Shown here piece after piece: positions 33,673 through 45,500 of a stretch of 64,000 nt of DNA. The stretch is from Craterostigma plantagineum (taxonomy: Eukaryota > Streptophyta > Magnoliopsida > Lamiales > Linderniaceae), in assembly GCA_027422505.1 (NCBI GenBank), contig JAPQWV010000684.1, positions 124,001-188,000 on the forward strand, written 5' to 3'. Positions within the stretch are counted from its first letter, which is position 1. The number at the start of each line of letters is the position of its first letter. Both the position numbers and the translations under genes were made by a program. The notes under the pieces were generated by a model, which ran no database searches, was not told the origin of the DNA, and was given only the letters and a program-made list of their open reading frames with translations.

Positions 33673-33899
33673 TGAAATACACATAAAAATGTAAATCATT
33701 AGTTCAAGAATTATAATTTGAGTCGAATTTAGAATTTATCAACCATAATAATGGATCATGTCATAGCATGTTTGAATAATTGAAATCATGAAATTTGCAC
33801 ATAGATCATGTAAGTTCGATGAAATTTTAGTTGAGAAGTTTTTCTAAGTGTTGAAGCACTGTTCACTCCGTGCTTTTTGTCACGCGAGAATTGAAATTC

Positions 33900-35260
33900 T
33901 CAATTAATTTGTCTAAGTGCAATTTGAATGCAATTCTCCGTGTTAATTTGCGATCGAGAAAATTTTATTCGCTAAGGTCTGCTACAGTGGAAAAGACTTA
34001 GAAGATTTTACCAAGTGCTGAACGTTATACGCGAGGTACTGTACGGAGAGATTTTACGATCGAGAAAAATTCCGTGTAAATTTACGGTCGAGAAATTTTT
34101 TCGTGCATGAATAAAATTTTTGCCGTGAATGTTATCGAGCGAGAAAGTATTTCGATTGTAAAACAGTTTTTCGCTGTGAAATTTTACGATCGAGAAAATT
34201 GACAGCGAGAAATTAGGTGACTTGCCGAGAAAATTTTCGATCGATAAAATCATCATTGTGCGTTTTTGCGATCGAGAAATTTTATCGCCGCTAAAATTTT
34301 CGACCGAGAATAAAATTGAAACGAAATTACTTTTTGCAATTGTAAGTTTTCCGCTCGAAACTTAAATTGCATCTATGTGATCTATTTCTTTCAGTAATCT
34401 TTTTGCTCGCATAAAATTCAAATTCAATTTCTCGATTGTAATTATTTTTCAATCTACGTTATTTATTTTAACGACTAAGTCAGAAGTTCGATCGAAAAAC
34501 TTTTACAATGCAAACAGTAGATCAATTGAAACTCAATTGACATTGGAGCGAGAAAGTTCTTCGACGCCTTTAAACGTTAAAAACCCAGTTAGTCTATCTT
34601 TCAATCGAACTCTAATAGCGCAGAAAATCAACACAATCTACCCTCAAAACGATCAGAAAAACTTCGAAAGTATCTCAATATGCAGTTTTTAACATAGATT
34701 ATGCTTAGAGACACTTTTTTAAACACTGCAAACTAGCATTCAAGTTTCCATATTATGAATAGACGAGAAATTATCATTAAATTACGCGAAAGATTTCCAA
34801 AAAACAGATGTAAACGGAGTTCAAACACACAAAAATCCCTAAAGGATGTCGAATCTACCTCTCAAAGACGAAGATTAGTGAAAGTATGTAAGATTTTGTA
34901 AGATTTTGACTTTCGTCTTTGTGGAAAAAGTTTTTCGCGAGAGAAAAATTATCGACTGTTGAGTTTTGCGATTGAGGGTTTCGCGTGTATTTGGGGATTT
35001 TCGACTGCAAACATTAATTTCGTTAAATGGGCTGATTAGACGTTTTCGATACTTAACAATTTCTAGGCCCATTACTGTTTACGACCGAGAAACTTACGAT
35101 CGAGAAATTTCCTTTGGTTTACTAAATTTTCGCTCGACAAATTCCGATCGAGAATTTATATTTGGTTCCTGTTTAATTTTCGCTCGTTGTTTAATTTCCG
35201 CTCATCAATATGCAAGCGAAATTATCACTTGGTCCCAAATCAATTTACGCTCGAGAATCT
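33900..35260. repeat. AT-rich tract with many CGATCGAGAAA-like motifs
   Basis: More than a dozen variants of CGATCGAGAAA, GCGAGAAA and TTTTCGATCGA are scattered through AT-rich DNA with no ORF. A similar tract lies at 60030-60540, next to a copia primer site. I see no regular spacing. Presumably non-coding copia sequence. Confidence 0.5.
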
Positions 35261-36273
35261 GTGAATGAAAATTATGAAATTCGCCAGAATTTCTCGATAT
35301 CAAGTTTTTGTGTTTTCAGATTGACCCTAAGTTCAAAGATTACCACATAGTTGCTCCCCTATGTATGTAAATAAACGCAATTAACTCCCTATAATTCAGG
35401 TTAGTGACAGCTGGCTCCTTCAAATTTTTGTAAATGTGCAATACTTAAGAGCAAAAGATGTCGAGATGATTAGAGTTAATTTTTTTTGGAAGCAATTTTT
35501 CTATTTAAGCTCCCCCTGACTTGTTATACCAATGTCGTGAGCTCCAAAACGTGACGATTCGTGAAGTCCTCCTCAGAAGTGCGTTGTACAAGGAAATTCA
35601 AATTGGAATTTTTCTGCAACACTTAGAGAAAGATCATCAAAATTATTTGGAGTTCAAGGCATAAATATTGTAAATGCTCCCCCTCAAATAGTGCACCTTA
35701 ATTGATTTATCAAGCAATTACATAAATCAATCTAAGTAACAATCATTAACTACACTTTCGCGTGAGGGTATGAGCATGAACAATCTATCGCATTTAATCA
35801 ATTCCGTGTAGATGCAAAGTAATATTGCATGTCAAAATGTGCGATTTCCTTTCCCTTTTTTTTAACTAAAGAATTAAGAAAGAGAAAAAAGAAGAATAAG
35901 AAAGAAAAATCAAGAAAACTTATTATTATATATCGATTATTATATTTTTTTTAATTTATGAATATTATAGTATGGGGTCAGATTATTTTGCTTTGATCAA
36001 TCGTCACGCCTAAATTTCGCAAGACATTAGAAAGATCATATGCCGTCAAGTCTAGTCTACAATCTAAAGTCCTAAGTCCATACAGTAATCCATTTCGACA
36101 ACTCTCATTAGGTTTACTCTAGCACTCTATTATTTTTACTTGGGATTTTATTTATATCACTTAAGTCAACACAAGTATTAAGTCAATTTACCTGTGAGCG
36201 AGGCGCTTTTAATCATTTCACCTAAGCGAAAGATCGTTGATGTGGAATCAAAGGGATTTTAAAAGGTTTCGAT
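35261..36273. other. AT-rich non-coding stretch
   Basis: No ORF, RNA or clear repeat boundary seen. GCTCCCCCTGA/CTCCCCCTCAA words at about 35510 and 35680 and purine runs at 35870-35930 are present. It lies between the parts of a decayed copia element and is probably its intron or untranslated DNA. Confidence 0.4.
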
Positions 36274-36726
36274 TTGGCCATGACTAAGAAGGGAAGGGAC
36301 ATTTTGGACAATGTGGGCTTTTTGTCGTCTTCCATTTCTTCGTCGTTCTTCTCCACCGGCCAATTTTATTTTCTAATTTTCATCCTTTTTATGTTGTCTA
36401 TTCCCTTTTATGCTCAAGCTGAAGCTCCGCTTCTCCACGAGGCTATAGGAAATTATCGTAGGCAAAGTTTTTCTTGTTGGTTCTCGGGCCGATACCGTGC
36501 TCCTCTTCTCTTATTCCCTAGAGAGGTTTCAGAGATTATCGATTTGGAGAAGTCCACAGTTATGGAATTCGAACCCGAGGCTGTGCTCCTCTTCTCGTTT
36601 CCTGATATAAGACCGGATTATCGTTGGAGAAGTTCACTTCGAGGTGCTCCTCTTTCCAGTCGTTCCGACAAGCGTACGAGATTATCGACGGAGAAGTTTC
36701 ACAGCAGGATCCATGCCACCTTCTAA
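36274..36726 (+). CDS. Unrecognised 150-codon ORF with one membrane segment
   Basis: Residues about 32-46 (FYFLIFILFMLSIPF) would span a membrane. The rest is made of four loose repeats containing (A/G)PLL and RSS/RRQS words, reflecting a DNA repeat of about 85 bp with the core GTGCTCCTCTTCTC. The strand is opposite to the copia remnants on both sides. It may be a chance ORF in repeated DNA. No homologue is known to me. Confidence 0.2.
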   Translation: MAMTKKGRDILDNVGFLSSSISSSFFSTGQFYFLIFILFMLSIPFYAQAEAPLLHEAIGNYRRQSFSCWFSGRYRAPLLLFPREVSEIIDLEKSTVMEFEPEAVLLFSFPDIRPDYRWRSSLRGAPLSSRSDKRTRLSTEKFHSRIHATF

Positions 36727-37458
36727 GAAAATTTGTGATATAGATAGTCGGAAGGCAGGTTCCTTTGGTCAGCTTTTTGTGCGTTGAGCAATGCCTTCTT
36801 TTGTCATCATTTTATTTGTAGTATCGTTTTCTCTCCCCTCTCCTTTTCTTGATTGAAAAACCCGTCGAAAACTTAGATAGTCAGTTGAAGGCTAAAAGGG
36901 TTTCAAACGAAGAAAAAGGAAATTGGAGAAGGCTCAAAGTGGATGACTAGGGATTAATGTAAAGGATAAAATATTTACAAGGCCGAGTGAGGAATTTCCT
37001 AGATGCCCTTATCATCTTCCTAACAATCTAAAGCTAGGCGAGTATGAAGCCAAGAATCACTAGTTAAGACAAGCAATTATTTTTGCTATTCGCTCGAGAA
37101 TAGATCCAAAGAACAAAAATGAGAAGGCTAGAATCCTCACATATGTAAAGTGACTTTGTATCTAGTGAAGCAAACTAAAGACTTTTAGACACAAGAAAGC
37201 GACTTAGACTGACAGAATTAAGCAATGAATCAGTCGCTTGTCGGGGAAACTTATTTGTGACTTAGATCAAAGCATCCTAAAGAATATCTATCATTCCCCT
37301 AATATTATAAGTATATGTATAATATTTTTGGATTTTCTTTTATTCTATTATATTTCAGTATTATTTAAGTTGCATGCAAGATATGTCATTTAAGTATTGA
37401 AAACACATAGCATAGAGCATATGAAAGCACAGAAAATCAAGTAGAGCACATATCACGA
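36727..37458. other. Non-coding stretch, nothing recognised
   Basis: AT-rich, no ORF of interest and no motif array. It lies directly downstream (minus strand) of the copia RNase H remnant, so it is presumably the same element's spacer. Confidence 0.4.
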
Positions 37459-37632
37459 GAGGTTCAAAATGCCTAATTTGCCGACAAGAAAGTGGAATCA
37501 TTTTTCATCCAATGCCTTGGTGAAATGACAGCTAGTTGATACTCCCGTGTTCACGAAATACATGTCAATCGTGCCTTTTTCTACGTGATCTTTTATAAAG
37601 TGATATCTAATGTCTATGTGTTTGGCCGTCGG
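37459..37632 (-). pseudogene. Copia RNase H C-terminal fragment (SIRE-like)
   Basis: Too short for most ORF cut-offs. In one frame it reads KHIDIRYHFIKDHVEKG, then MYFVNTGVSTSCHFTKALDE, an in-frame TGA, and FHFLVGKLGILNL. This is the conserved end of Ty1/copia RNase H; the wording HFIKDHV...KALDE and GKLGILN fits SIRE-type elements. Pol upstream of it is gone, replaced by a LINE 5' end at about 37637. Confidence 0.75.
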
Positions 37633-37636
37633 CAAT

Positions 37637-37916
37637 AGAAAAGCCTCTCTCTCTAGATTTCTCTCTCTAGTGTTTCTCTCTTGTCAACCCTAAAATCATC
37701 ACGTCAACCCCCACCACCCTACCTATCGCCGGCGACCCACCCCCTACCGAACGACTGATCGGCGACGACCACCCATCCTCCCTCCATCGCCGGGTTCAGA
37801 CGGCGATGGGAGGGCCCTAAGCACAACCGTTCTGCCCATCTTCATCATCGCGTCTTTTCATTTCCTTCTGTGACTGTTCATCTGCCCTTCTACTATGGCT
37901 GCTCTAATGGATTCTA
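37637..37916 (+). mobile_element. LINE-5: 5' UTR and ORF1 start only
   Basis: CT-rich start (CTCTCTCTAGATTTCTCTC), then AACCCTAAAATCATCACG, GCCGGCGACC and a pyrimidine-rich leader to an ATG at 37895-37897. It resembles the LINE-7 leader at 63476-63736. LINE-4 is inserted 20 bases after the ATG, and the remainder is not in the window. Confidence 0.6.
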
Positions 37917-38916
37917 TTTTTTTGGGGAATGTTCACTAAATAAAAAGAAACAGGAGTACATTGTGTAGCGTACATGATAACGCTCACGACGCTCACGACG
38001 CAACAATCTATCGACCAGACAGCACATCGACTAAACCGAAACAGCCCAGACACCAACAAGGTCCCAACAAGACCAAAGCCAACACATAACAAAGGAGTGC
38101 AAATCAGAGGCTAAGGTAGGTGTCACAATCCACAACCAGTCAACAGGACCCTGGCACCAGATGTAGTGCCAGCAGGGCAGCCGGGGATGTGCAGGTAAAG
38201 TGCAAAGCACACGGCAAAGGATACGTCCACAGAGGGAGGTATCGCGCGGAGGATAGGGGGTGCAACAAGTGCGTCCGCAGGTCCGGTCGGGGGAGGCGCA
38301 TAGGCACCAAGGCTACCAAGTGAGTGCCCAAGTACGTCACATCGGGTAAGGATGTCCCCACAAGGAAGGTGTACAGCCTCAAAACCTGAAAAGCAAACAC
38401 AGGAGGAGAGGAAGGGACATTGAAAGAAAAAGAGCAAGAGAAGAGTAAGAAGGTAGGGAGGAGAAAAAAAAGAGAGAGAGAGAAGAGAGAAGAAAGAGCA
38501 GAGACGAGAGGCGCCCTAGCTAGACCAAGCAATACTCCAAACCCGACGCATTGCGCTCAACTGGAGCAAGTACTTGCGAGGAAGCGTGGACAGGCGAGCG
38601 CTGAGGGTCGCCTCAACATCAGCAACAATACGGTCTGGGGGTCTTCTTCTCCCATCGTGCCAGCGTCTGTTGCGTTCCAACCAAGCTAAGTGCGTGGCGA
38701 AGCCCCATCCAAGCTAAGTGCTTTTCGCGCCATCTAGAAGCAGCCCAACATATCCCTTCATACCAGTCCCTGTAAGGCCAACTAAACCACAAATGACAAC
38801 GTAATAATCGAAGACAATTTCGAGAAAAGGAACAGTCAAAGAACAGGTGTCGCGTCGTCTCCATAATATCTTCGTCGCATAAAAGACAGGTGGGGTTCCC
38901 TGCAGCCGTCGCCACC
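37917..38916 (-). mobile_element. LINE-4, 3' part (ORF2 C-terminus and 3' UTR)
   Basis: T run 37917-37923, then a 3' UTR with hairpin 1 (37973-37988, with GCTCACGAC duplicated) and hairpin 2 (38151-38172). The ORF2 C-terminal frame at 38619-38915 reads NPTCLLCDEDIMETTRHLFF, then WYEGICWAASRWREKHLAW. The line is cut at 38916 by Gypsy-1 and continues at 48650. A purine-rich insert-like stretch occurs at 38410-38515. Confidence 0.9.
38912..38916. other. Target-site duplication of Gypsy-1, left copy
   Basis: CCACC precedes the LTR TG at 38917 and is repeated at 48650-48654 after the CA end. Removing one copy and the element restores the LINE-4 context GTCG-CCACC-CAAGG, which aligns with the intact LINE-3 region near 11290. 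Five bases is the normal gypsy duplication. Confidence 0.92.
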
Positions 38917-39664
38917 TGTAGGACCCCAGTCCCCGCGAACTAGGTCGGCCAATAAATAACGTGTATGACTTACGTGATTTTGTGTTAATTACGTATATGT
39001 TCTACGTTTATGTGAATTCATGAAATTCATGCTCGTGACTTCTATGAGAATTACGTGCAATTACGTGCCAGGGATTGTGTGTTCAATATAGTCCTAATTT
39101 AGGAAGGATGATTTTCGAAAATACCAAGGGAAGTGATTAACAATAGTCACATGATAGTTGGGCTTGGAATTGAACTAGTATTGGGCTATAATTTAATAAT
39201 GGGCCCAAATGTACAAGAAATCAACTTAGGAGACAAAGTCCCCATTTCAAGGAAGACCCACGCCACCCTATACATTATCTACCATAAGCTAAGGAAATAT
39301 CTAACTAAAAATAATCTAAACTTCCTAATCTCACTCAAAAACCCACGAAAAGAGAAAGAAAGAAGAAGAAGAGAAAGGAGCCGAGAAGATTGAGCACAAA
39401 AATTTTCCAACAAGTTCAAGCATCGAAGTTGGTGAGTGAAATTCCTACCTCAAGCTAATTCGATTTTTATTTCATGGTATAAAACATGTTTAGGACTGGA
39501 GAGTTAAGAGACGAGATATTACAAGCCCTAACCTTGGACGAAAATGCATAGCCAAAGATCTCCTTGAGCTTAGCTAAATGTTGGGTAGCTTAGTATGTGA
39601 TTTAGAACTTGTAATTCTGGGTAAAGCTAGCCAAAAATCTGGTTTCGCGGGATGAAGAATGAAG

Positions 39665-40510
39665 TAGATAATAAATGTCGAAACAAGCAGGAAGGAATGT
39701 CGAATTAAAAATCGAAGTAAATGTCGAGATGCTAGCAAATATCGAAATGGTAGGATGTCGAGTCAACATATCGAGTTTATAGTGAATGTCAAGTAAAAAG
39801 TCGAGGTAAATTCCATATCGACATCTTGTGTTCCAAAATGTCGAGACCTTCTAACTAGATAAAATGTCGAATGATAAATATAACGCTGAGTAAAAAGTCG
39901 AGATGCCATGGTAAGATGTCGAAGTCAAGAGATGTCGAGGCACAATGTCGAATGATAGCTAAAATGTCGAGCTTACATATCGAGATTTATATAATGTCGA
40001 GGTGTCTAACGATAAATGTCGAAACCCTCAAAATGTCGAAGTGTTAAGGAGAAATGTCGAAACCTTGTTAGGAAATATGTCGAGACCTATGTTGAATTTA
40101 TGTCTATATATATCATATCGAGATTTTTGCAATGTCGAACGAAATTAAGAACAAAATGTCGAGATCTTTAAATCGTTAAAATGTCGAGATTTCTAAATGT
40201 CGAGACCCTTTAGTAAAATGTCGAAATGACAAAGTAAAATGTCGAAACTTGAAAATGTCGAGATCCTCAAATAACTCAAATGTCGAAATCTTTGAGAAAA
40301 TATCGAAATGAAGTTCGAAGATTTGCTTCCAGTATCGACATTTAATATAAGAAATGTCGGAGATCATGTTAAAATGTATATCGACATTTTGTTTAAAATA
40401 TCGAAGCACATGGCACGATTTTGAATTCGTAGGAACCCAAGATTTATCCACATGCCGAGATTAAGTATGGAATCAAGATTTTCTTTATAATGTCGAGATT
40501 TAATTTAACC
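39665..40510 (+). repeat. TGTCGA motif tract in the Gypsy-1 5' LTR
   Basis: About 25 TGTCGA hexamers, mostly AAATGTCGA(G/A)A, are spaced 12-45 bases apart in AT-rich DNA. Spacing is irregular and no longer unit repeats, so it is an interspersed motif cluster rather than a satellite. Only a ~140-bp scrambled remnant (47163-47302) occupies this place in the 3' LTR. Confidence 0.85.
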
Positions 40511-41056
40511 AACGACTCGAAATCTATTTTAACCCATGATGTACATATAGGGCTTGAAGATTAACATACTTAAACCATTAAATAAAATAGCGCACTGACA
40601 CCAATATTTCATGCCTAAGGTCGGGACTTAGGAACACCTACGGGTCAGGTGACTGCTAACCTACGGACAACAAGTAAGTAGAAATTTCAACTACAGTACG
40701 TAACTTGCCTGCGTCCGATGATGTGAATTTACGTGCTCGTGTATTTTACGTGAAACATGTATGTTAAGATAAGATTATTTTATTTGCATGATAAGCATGA
40801 TCTGCATATTCACATGAGCATGTCATGAGCACTTGCACGCATAAGTAGTAAGTATGACGCGAGGTGAGAGCGTGCATAAGATCGCCTGTGTGCGATGTAT
40901 ACTCGCCGATATTGGCGTTTGTGTCGACTCAATGAAGAGTCACGGCTACCCTTATGCGACCATGGCAAAAGAAGCCATAAGGCCTGTATAAGAGGCTGGG
41001 GGAATACCCCGTATGCGGGAGATGCAACCTGGAGGATGCGGCCCGGGGCACGCACT

Positions 41057-41230
41057 GAGTAAGGGAAGATTCCTGCGGGTGACCTTCTAGTGCGTAAAGC
41101 ACTAACCGGGAGGGAAGATTCCTTCGGGTGACCTCCGCGGTTAGTGGCCTCGGTGTTGGCTACCAGTGAGAAGCGTCCGCGTGGAGGCCACATTGAGTAA
41201 GGGAAGATTCCTTCGGGTGACCTTCTAGTG
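41057..41230 (+). repeat. Three-copy GGGAAGATTCCTTCGGGTGA repeat in the Gypsy-1 LTR
   Basis: Copies at about 41062, 41111 and 41199, separated by unrelated spacers; the first has CCTGCGG for CCTTCGG. The same three are in the 3' LTR at about 47885, 47934 and 48020, with the same first-copy variant, so the array predates insertion. Confidence 0.85.
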
Positions 41231-41829
41231 TGAGAACCTCCACATATGAGATCTCTATGAAATGGCGCATAGTGGGATAGAAAGCCGAGGGCCCGTACGA
41301 AGTAAGAGTATAAGAAAATGAGTATGAGTCAGAAAAAGGTCAAGAAAATGAGAAGGAGAGTATGAGCATTAGAAAACGACGACGTGGATTGTCGATCGTT
41401 AGGACACGTGCATACATGCATAATTTCTGCTTACTGAGCCTCGGTGGCTCATTCTTTATGTTACGTATTGTAGGTACAGACGATCACGGTACGTGATTCG
41501 AACTTTATGCGAGGCCAGTCTTTTGAAGCTATCCGGCTGCTTTTGGGGTGGGAGTGTGTGTATGGATGACGACCTGTGAAGGCCGGGCGCATAGGGAGCT
41601 TTTGGCTGCACACACACACACACACACACACTTGTATATCGTGTGGTTAGGGATACGATGGAATGTAGATGAGTCACGAACATTCTTTTGACATGTGTAT
41701 AGTAATTCCGCACGCAAAGTTTAAGATGAAAAATTTTATTCGCATTTTTACACTATTGCTCTATATCAAAGCATTAGATATTTAATATTAGAACGGAATA
41801 CGAGAGTGGGACGACGGGTCGTGACAGAG

Positions 41830-41841
41830 TGGTATCAGAGC
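41830..41841 (+). other. Primer-binding site of Gypsy-1
   Basis: TGGTATCAGAGC, three bases after the 5' LTR, complementary to the 3' end of plant initiator methionine tRNA. It primes minus-strand synthesis. Confidence 0.9.
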
Positions 41842-41981
41842 TTCGGTCACAGGTCCTGCAGACTATCCATACACACACACTCAAAAGCGCGGAAGCGGCC
41901 TTGCTTGTAAGTACGATGTTATGTGAATTACTTGTGTGGTTTAATTTATTGGCCTTAGGAATTGTCAAGGTAGGTTGAAAA

Positions 41982-42500
41982 ATGGTAAGACTTAGAGGCG
42001 AAGGAAGTAGAGAATCTGACCAAGGTAGGGATACCAATAACCCTCCTGATAGCCGGGATGCTACCATCCTGCAACTAACCGAATTGGTCCGGCAACAGTC
42101 GGCTCAAATCCAGCAGCTGATCCAACAGCAAAATGCTGGTGGGCAATCAGCTAACCTACCTCCTCCACCTGAACGAATTGAGATGATCGGGGAAAGGTTT
42201 AGAAAGCTCAACCCTCCACTGTTTGAGGATGCGGTAGACCCCACGTCCGCTGAGGATTGGTTGAGGACGTTGGAGAACATGCTCCAGCACAGCCGCACCC
42301 CGAAGGCGGAAAAGGTCATGTGCGCTGCCTACCTGCTAAGGGGGAGCGTCGGACACTGGTGGGAAACCGTCTCAGCTGTCGCAAACCCCTTAACGATGAG
42401 CTGGGAAAGGTTTAAGGAAATCTTCAGGGGAAAGTATTACACCGCCCCTGTCAGAGCACAGCGGATGAATGGTTCATCAACCTCCGCCAAGGAGCAATGA
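41982..42500 (+). pseudogene. Gypsy-1 gag N-terminal part, ended by a frame break
   Basis: Gag coats the RNA into a particle. 172 codons from ATG at 41982: MVRLRGEGSRESDQG, a Gln-rich helix (VRQQSAQIQQLIQQQNAGGQ), then FEDAVDPTSAEDWLRTLENM and [10 protein letters not shown]. Near 42470 one base appears to be missing, giving a stop at 42498-42500. The downstream frame (from 42497) continues the same Gag domain, so the two ORFs are one broken gag-pol. A programmed shift is unlikely, because it would be in the middle of the capsid fold. The related gag A at 55171-56385 is broken at a different place about 25 codons earlier. Confidence 0.85.
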
Positions 42501-45500
42501 CAGTGGCGGAGTACATCAGGAAGTTCGAGCAGCTCTCAAGGTTCGCTGCTCATATGGTCAGTACGGACACGCTCAAGATTGAGCGGTTCATGGAAGGGCT
42601 GAAACCCGAGCTGTACAGAGACGTGAGTATGGCCGGAATACAAGGAGCCACGTACGCCCAAGTGGCTGAGAGAGCGCTGGTGGCGGAGCAAGCCGAGGCA
42701 AGGATTGCTCGCGCTCAAGAAGCAAAGCGCAAGTTCGTGCAAGGGCCGCAAGGGAGCGGAGGCAACCCAAAGAGGCAGTTCGTGGTCAAGGGTGGAAAAC
42801 CAAATTTCCCGAATCGACCTAGACCACCCCCACAGTTCAACCCAAACCAGGGTAGACCCCAGTTGGACCTACCCGTATGCCCGAAGTGTGCACGGAGGCA
42901 CATGGGAGCCTGCAACTCCCAAAATGCCGTCTGCTTCAAATGTGGCAAGACGGGCCACTATCTGAGGGCATGTCCGGAAGGTGGATCCGGAAGCCAAGCT
43001 GGAACCCAAGCAGCACCACCACGGGTACCAGCCAGGGTTTTCACTATAACCTCCGAGGAAGCGGAAAATAACCCGGCAGTGGTGACAGGTACCCTTCTCG
43101 TCTACGAAACCCCCACATGCATCCTAGTCGACTCGGGAGCGACTCACTCATTTGCATCCACTAAGTATGCCACGAGGGTAGGAGTCACGCCTCACCGGGC
43201 TGAGTGTGAGTTTAGGGTAACAGTTCCAAACGGGAATCCCACCCAAACTAACCATGTCCTACGGGATTGCCCAATAGTGATCGGGAGTAAGGAACTACCC
43301 ATAGACCTCATAATCATTCCCATGAATGATTATGAGGTGATCCTCGGAATGGATTGGCTATCGAAGTACGGAGCCGTCATAGACTGCCACCGCAAGATAG
43401 TCACGCTCAATGTGGACGGGGATGAACCCCTTAAGTTTGTAGGGACTAGTAAGGGGACTATGATCTCTAGGATATCAGCGCTGAAAGCACAACGACTGAT
43501 CAGATCAGGGTGCGAAGCCTATCTGGTATTCGCTATCAAGTCGGAGGAGGATCCCTCTCTGAAATTCGAGGAAGTGCCGGTAGTTAAGGAGTTCCCTGAC
43601 GTATTCCCCGAGGAATTACCGGGACTACCACCCGAGCGAGAAATAGAGTTCGCTATAGATCTGGTACCTGGAGCGGCGCCAGTATCTAAGGCACCATATC
43701 GGCTAGCACCGACGGAAATGAAGGAGTTAAAGGACCAACTCGACGAACTCCTGCAGAAAGAGTTCATACAGCCGAGTTTCTCTCCCTGGGGAGCGCCGGT
43801 GCTATTCGTGAAGAAGAAAGATGGGTCTATGCGACTATGCATAGACTACAGGGAGCTGAATAAGTTAACGATTAAGAACAAGTATCCACTCCCTAGGATA
43901 GACGATCTGTTCGATCAACTACAAGGTGCCACGGTCTTCTCTAAGATCGACTTGAGATCGGGCTATCATCAATTAAGGATTCGGAAGGAAGATGTCCCGA
44001 AGACGGCCTTTAGTACCCGTTATGGCCACTACGAGTTTCTGGTGATGCCATTAGGGCTGACTAATGCGCCTGCAGCTTTTATGGATTTAATGAACCGAGT
44101 GTTCAAACCCTACTTAGATAAGTTTGTCATCGTCTTCATTGATGACATCCTAATTTACTCAAGGACGAAGGAGGAACACGAGGAACATCTGAAAATAGTT
44201 CTGAGTATATTACGGGATAAGCAACTTTATGCCAAGTTCATGAAGTGTGAATTTTGGCTTGACCAAGTCGCCTTCTTGGGGCATATAGTATCAGGAGCAG
44301 GAATTTCCGTAGACCCGAACAAGATAGAAGCCATCAGCAACTGGCCCAGACCGACCAATGTAACGGAAGTACGAAGTTTCCTCGGTCTGGCGGGTTATTA
44401 CAGGAAATTCATCAAGGACTTCTCAAAGATAGCGTCTACGCTGACGAAGTTGACCAGGAAGAATACGCCATTTCAGTGGACCACGGAATGCGAACGGAGT
44501 TTCCAGGAGCTGAAGGAAAGGCTTACAACGGCCCCAGTTCTCACAATACCATCGGGAACTGGAGGGTTTACGGTGTATAGTGATGCGTCGAAGAATGGGT
44601 TAGGGTGTGTGCTAATGCAGAACGGGAATGTAGTAGCATACGCCTCTCGTCAACTAAAAGAGTACGAGAAAAACTACCCGACGCACGACTTAGAACTGGC
44701 AACAGTGGTCTTTGCTCTCAAGATATGGAGGCATTACCTCTACGGAGAGCGGTGTGAAATATCCACTGACCGCAAGAGCCTCAAGTACTTCTTTACGCAA
44801 AAGGAGTTGAATATGAGGCAGAGGAGGTGGTTAGAGTTAGTTAAGGATTATGACTGCGTAATCAACTACCACCCAGGCAAGGCGAACATAGTAGCCGATG
44901 CCTTAAGCAGAAAAGCAATCAGTGCAGAACTGCAACTGCTGGAAGTCGAAGTCGTAAGGTTAGGCGAAGTTGAGGCGCAGCTAGCGGCCTTAACTTTGCA
45001 ACCAACGTTGCTGGAGCAAATTAAGACAGCGCTAGGAACAGACGAACTGTACGCAAAAATTAAGGAGGCACAGCCGGAACAAACAACCGGAGACCTCATG
45101 ATACGGGAAGACGGACGACTGTATTTCAAGGATCGGTTGTACGTACCAGACAACGCTGAGCTAAGAAGGACGATAATGACGGAAGTCCATGCTACCGCAT
45201 ACTCAGTACATCCAGGAGCAACGAAGATGTACAGAGGTTTAAAGGAGAACTACTGGTGGCCAGGCATGAAAAAGGATATCGCAACATTCGTGAGTCAGTG
45301 CCTGACGTGCCAGCAGATAAAAGCCGAGCATCAAAGGCCGGCGGGAACCCTACAACCGTTACCCATTCCGGAATGGAAATGGGATAACATTACCATGGAT
45401 TTCGTAGTAGGACTCCCGAGGAACACGAAGGGGCACGACGCGATTTGGGTGATTGTCGACAGACTCACCAAGTCCGCCCACTTCTTACCCATTAGCACGA

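Larger units (their letters stand above)
38917..41826 (+). repeat. Gypsy-1 5' LTR (2910 bp)
   Basis: TGTAGGACCC...GTCGTGACA. It contains a purine-rich stretch (39350-39390), a TGTCGA-rich tract (39665-40510), a three-copy repeat (41057-41230) and a (CA)11 run at 41609-41630. It is 743 bp longer than the 3' LTR, almost all of it in the TGTCGA tract. Confidence 0.95.

Noticed and set aside
41456..41713. Minus-strand ORFs over the CA repeat in the Gypsy-1 LTRs
   Set aside because: They translate simple sequence (VCVCVCV) in both LTR copies and change with CA number.
41982..42500. Programmed frameshifting between gag and pol of Gypsy-1
   Set aside because: The break is in the middle of the capsid domain rather than after the zinc knuckle, there is no slippery heptamer I can see, and the relative gag A is continuous at this base.
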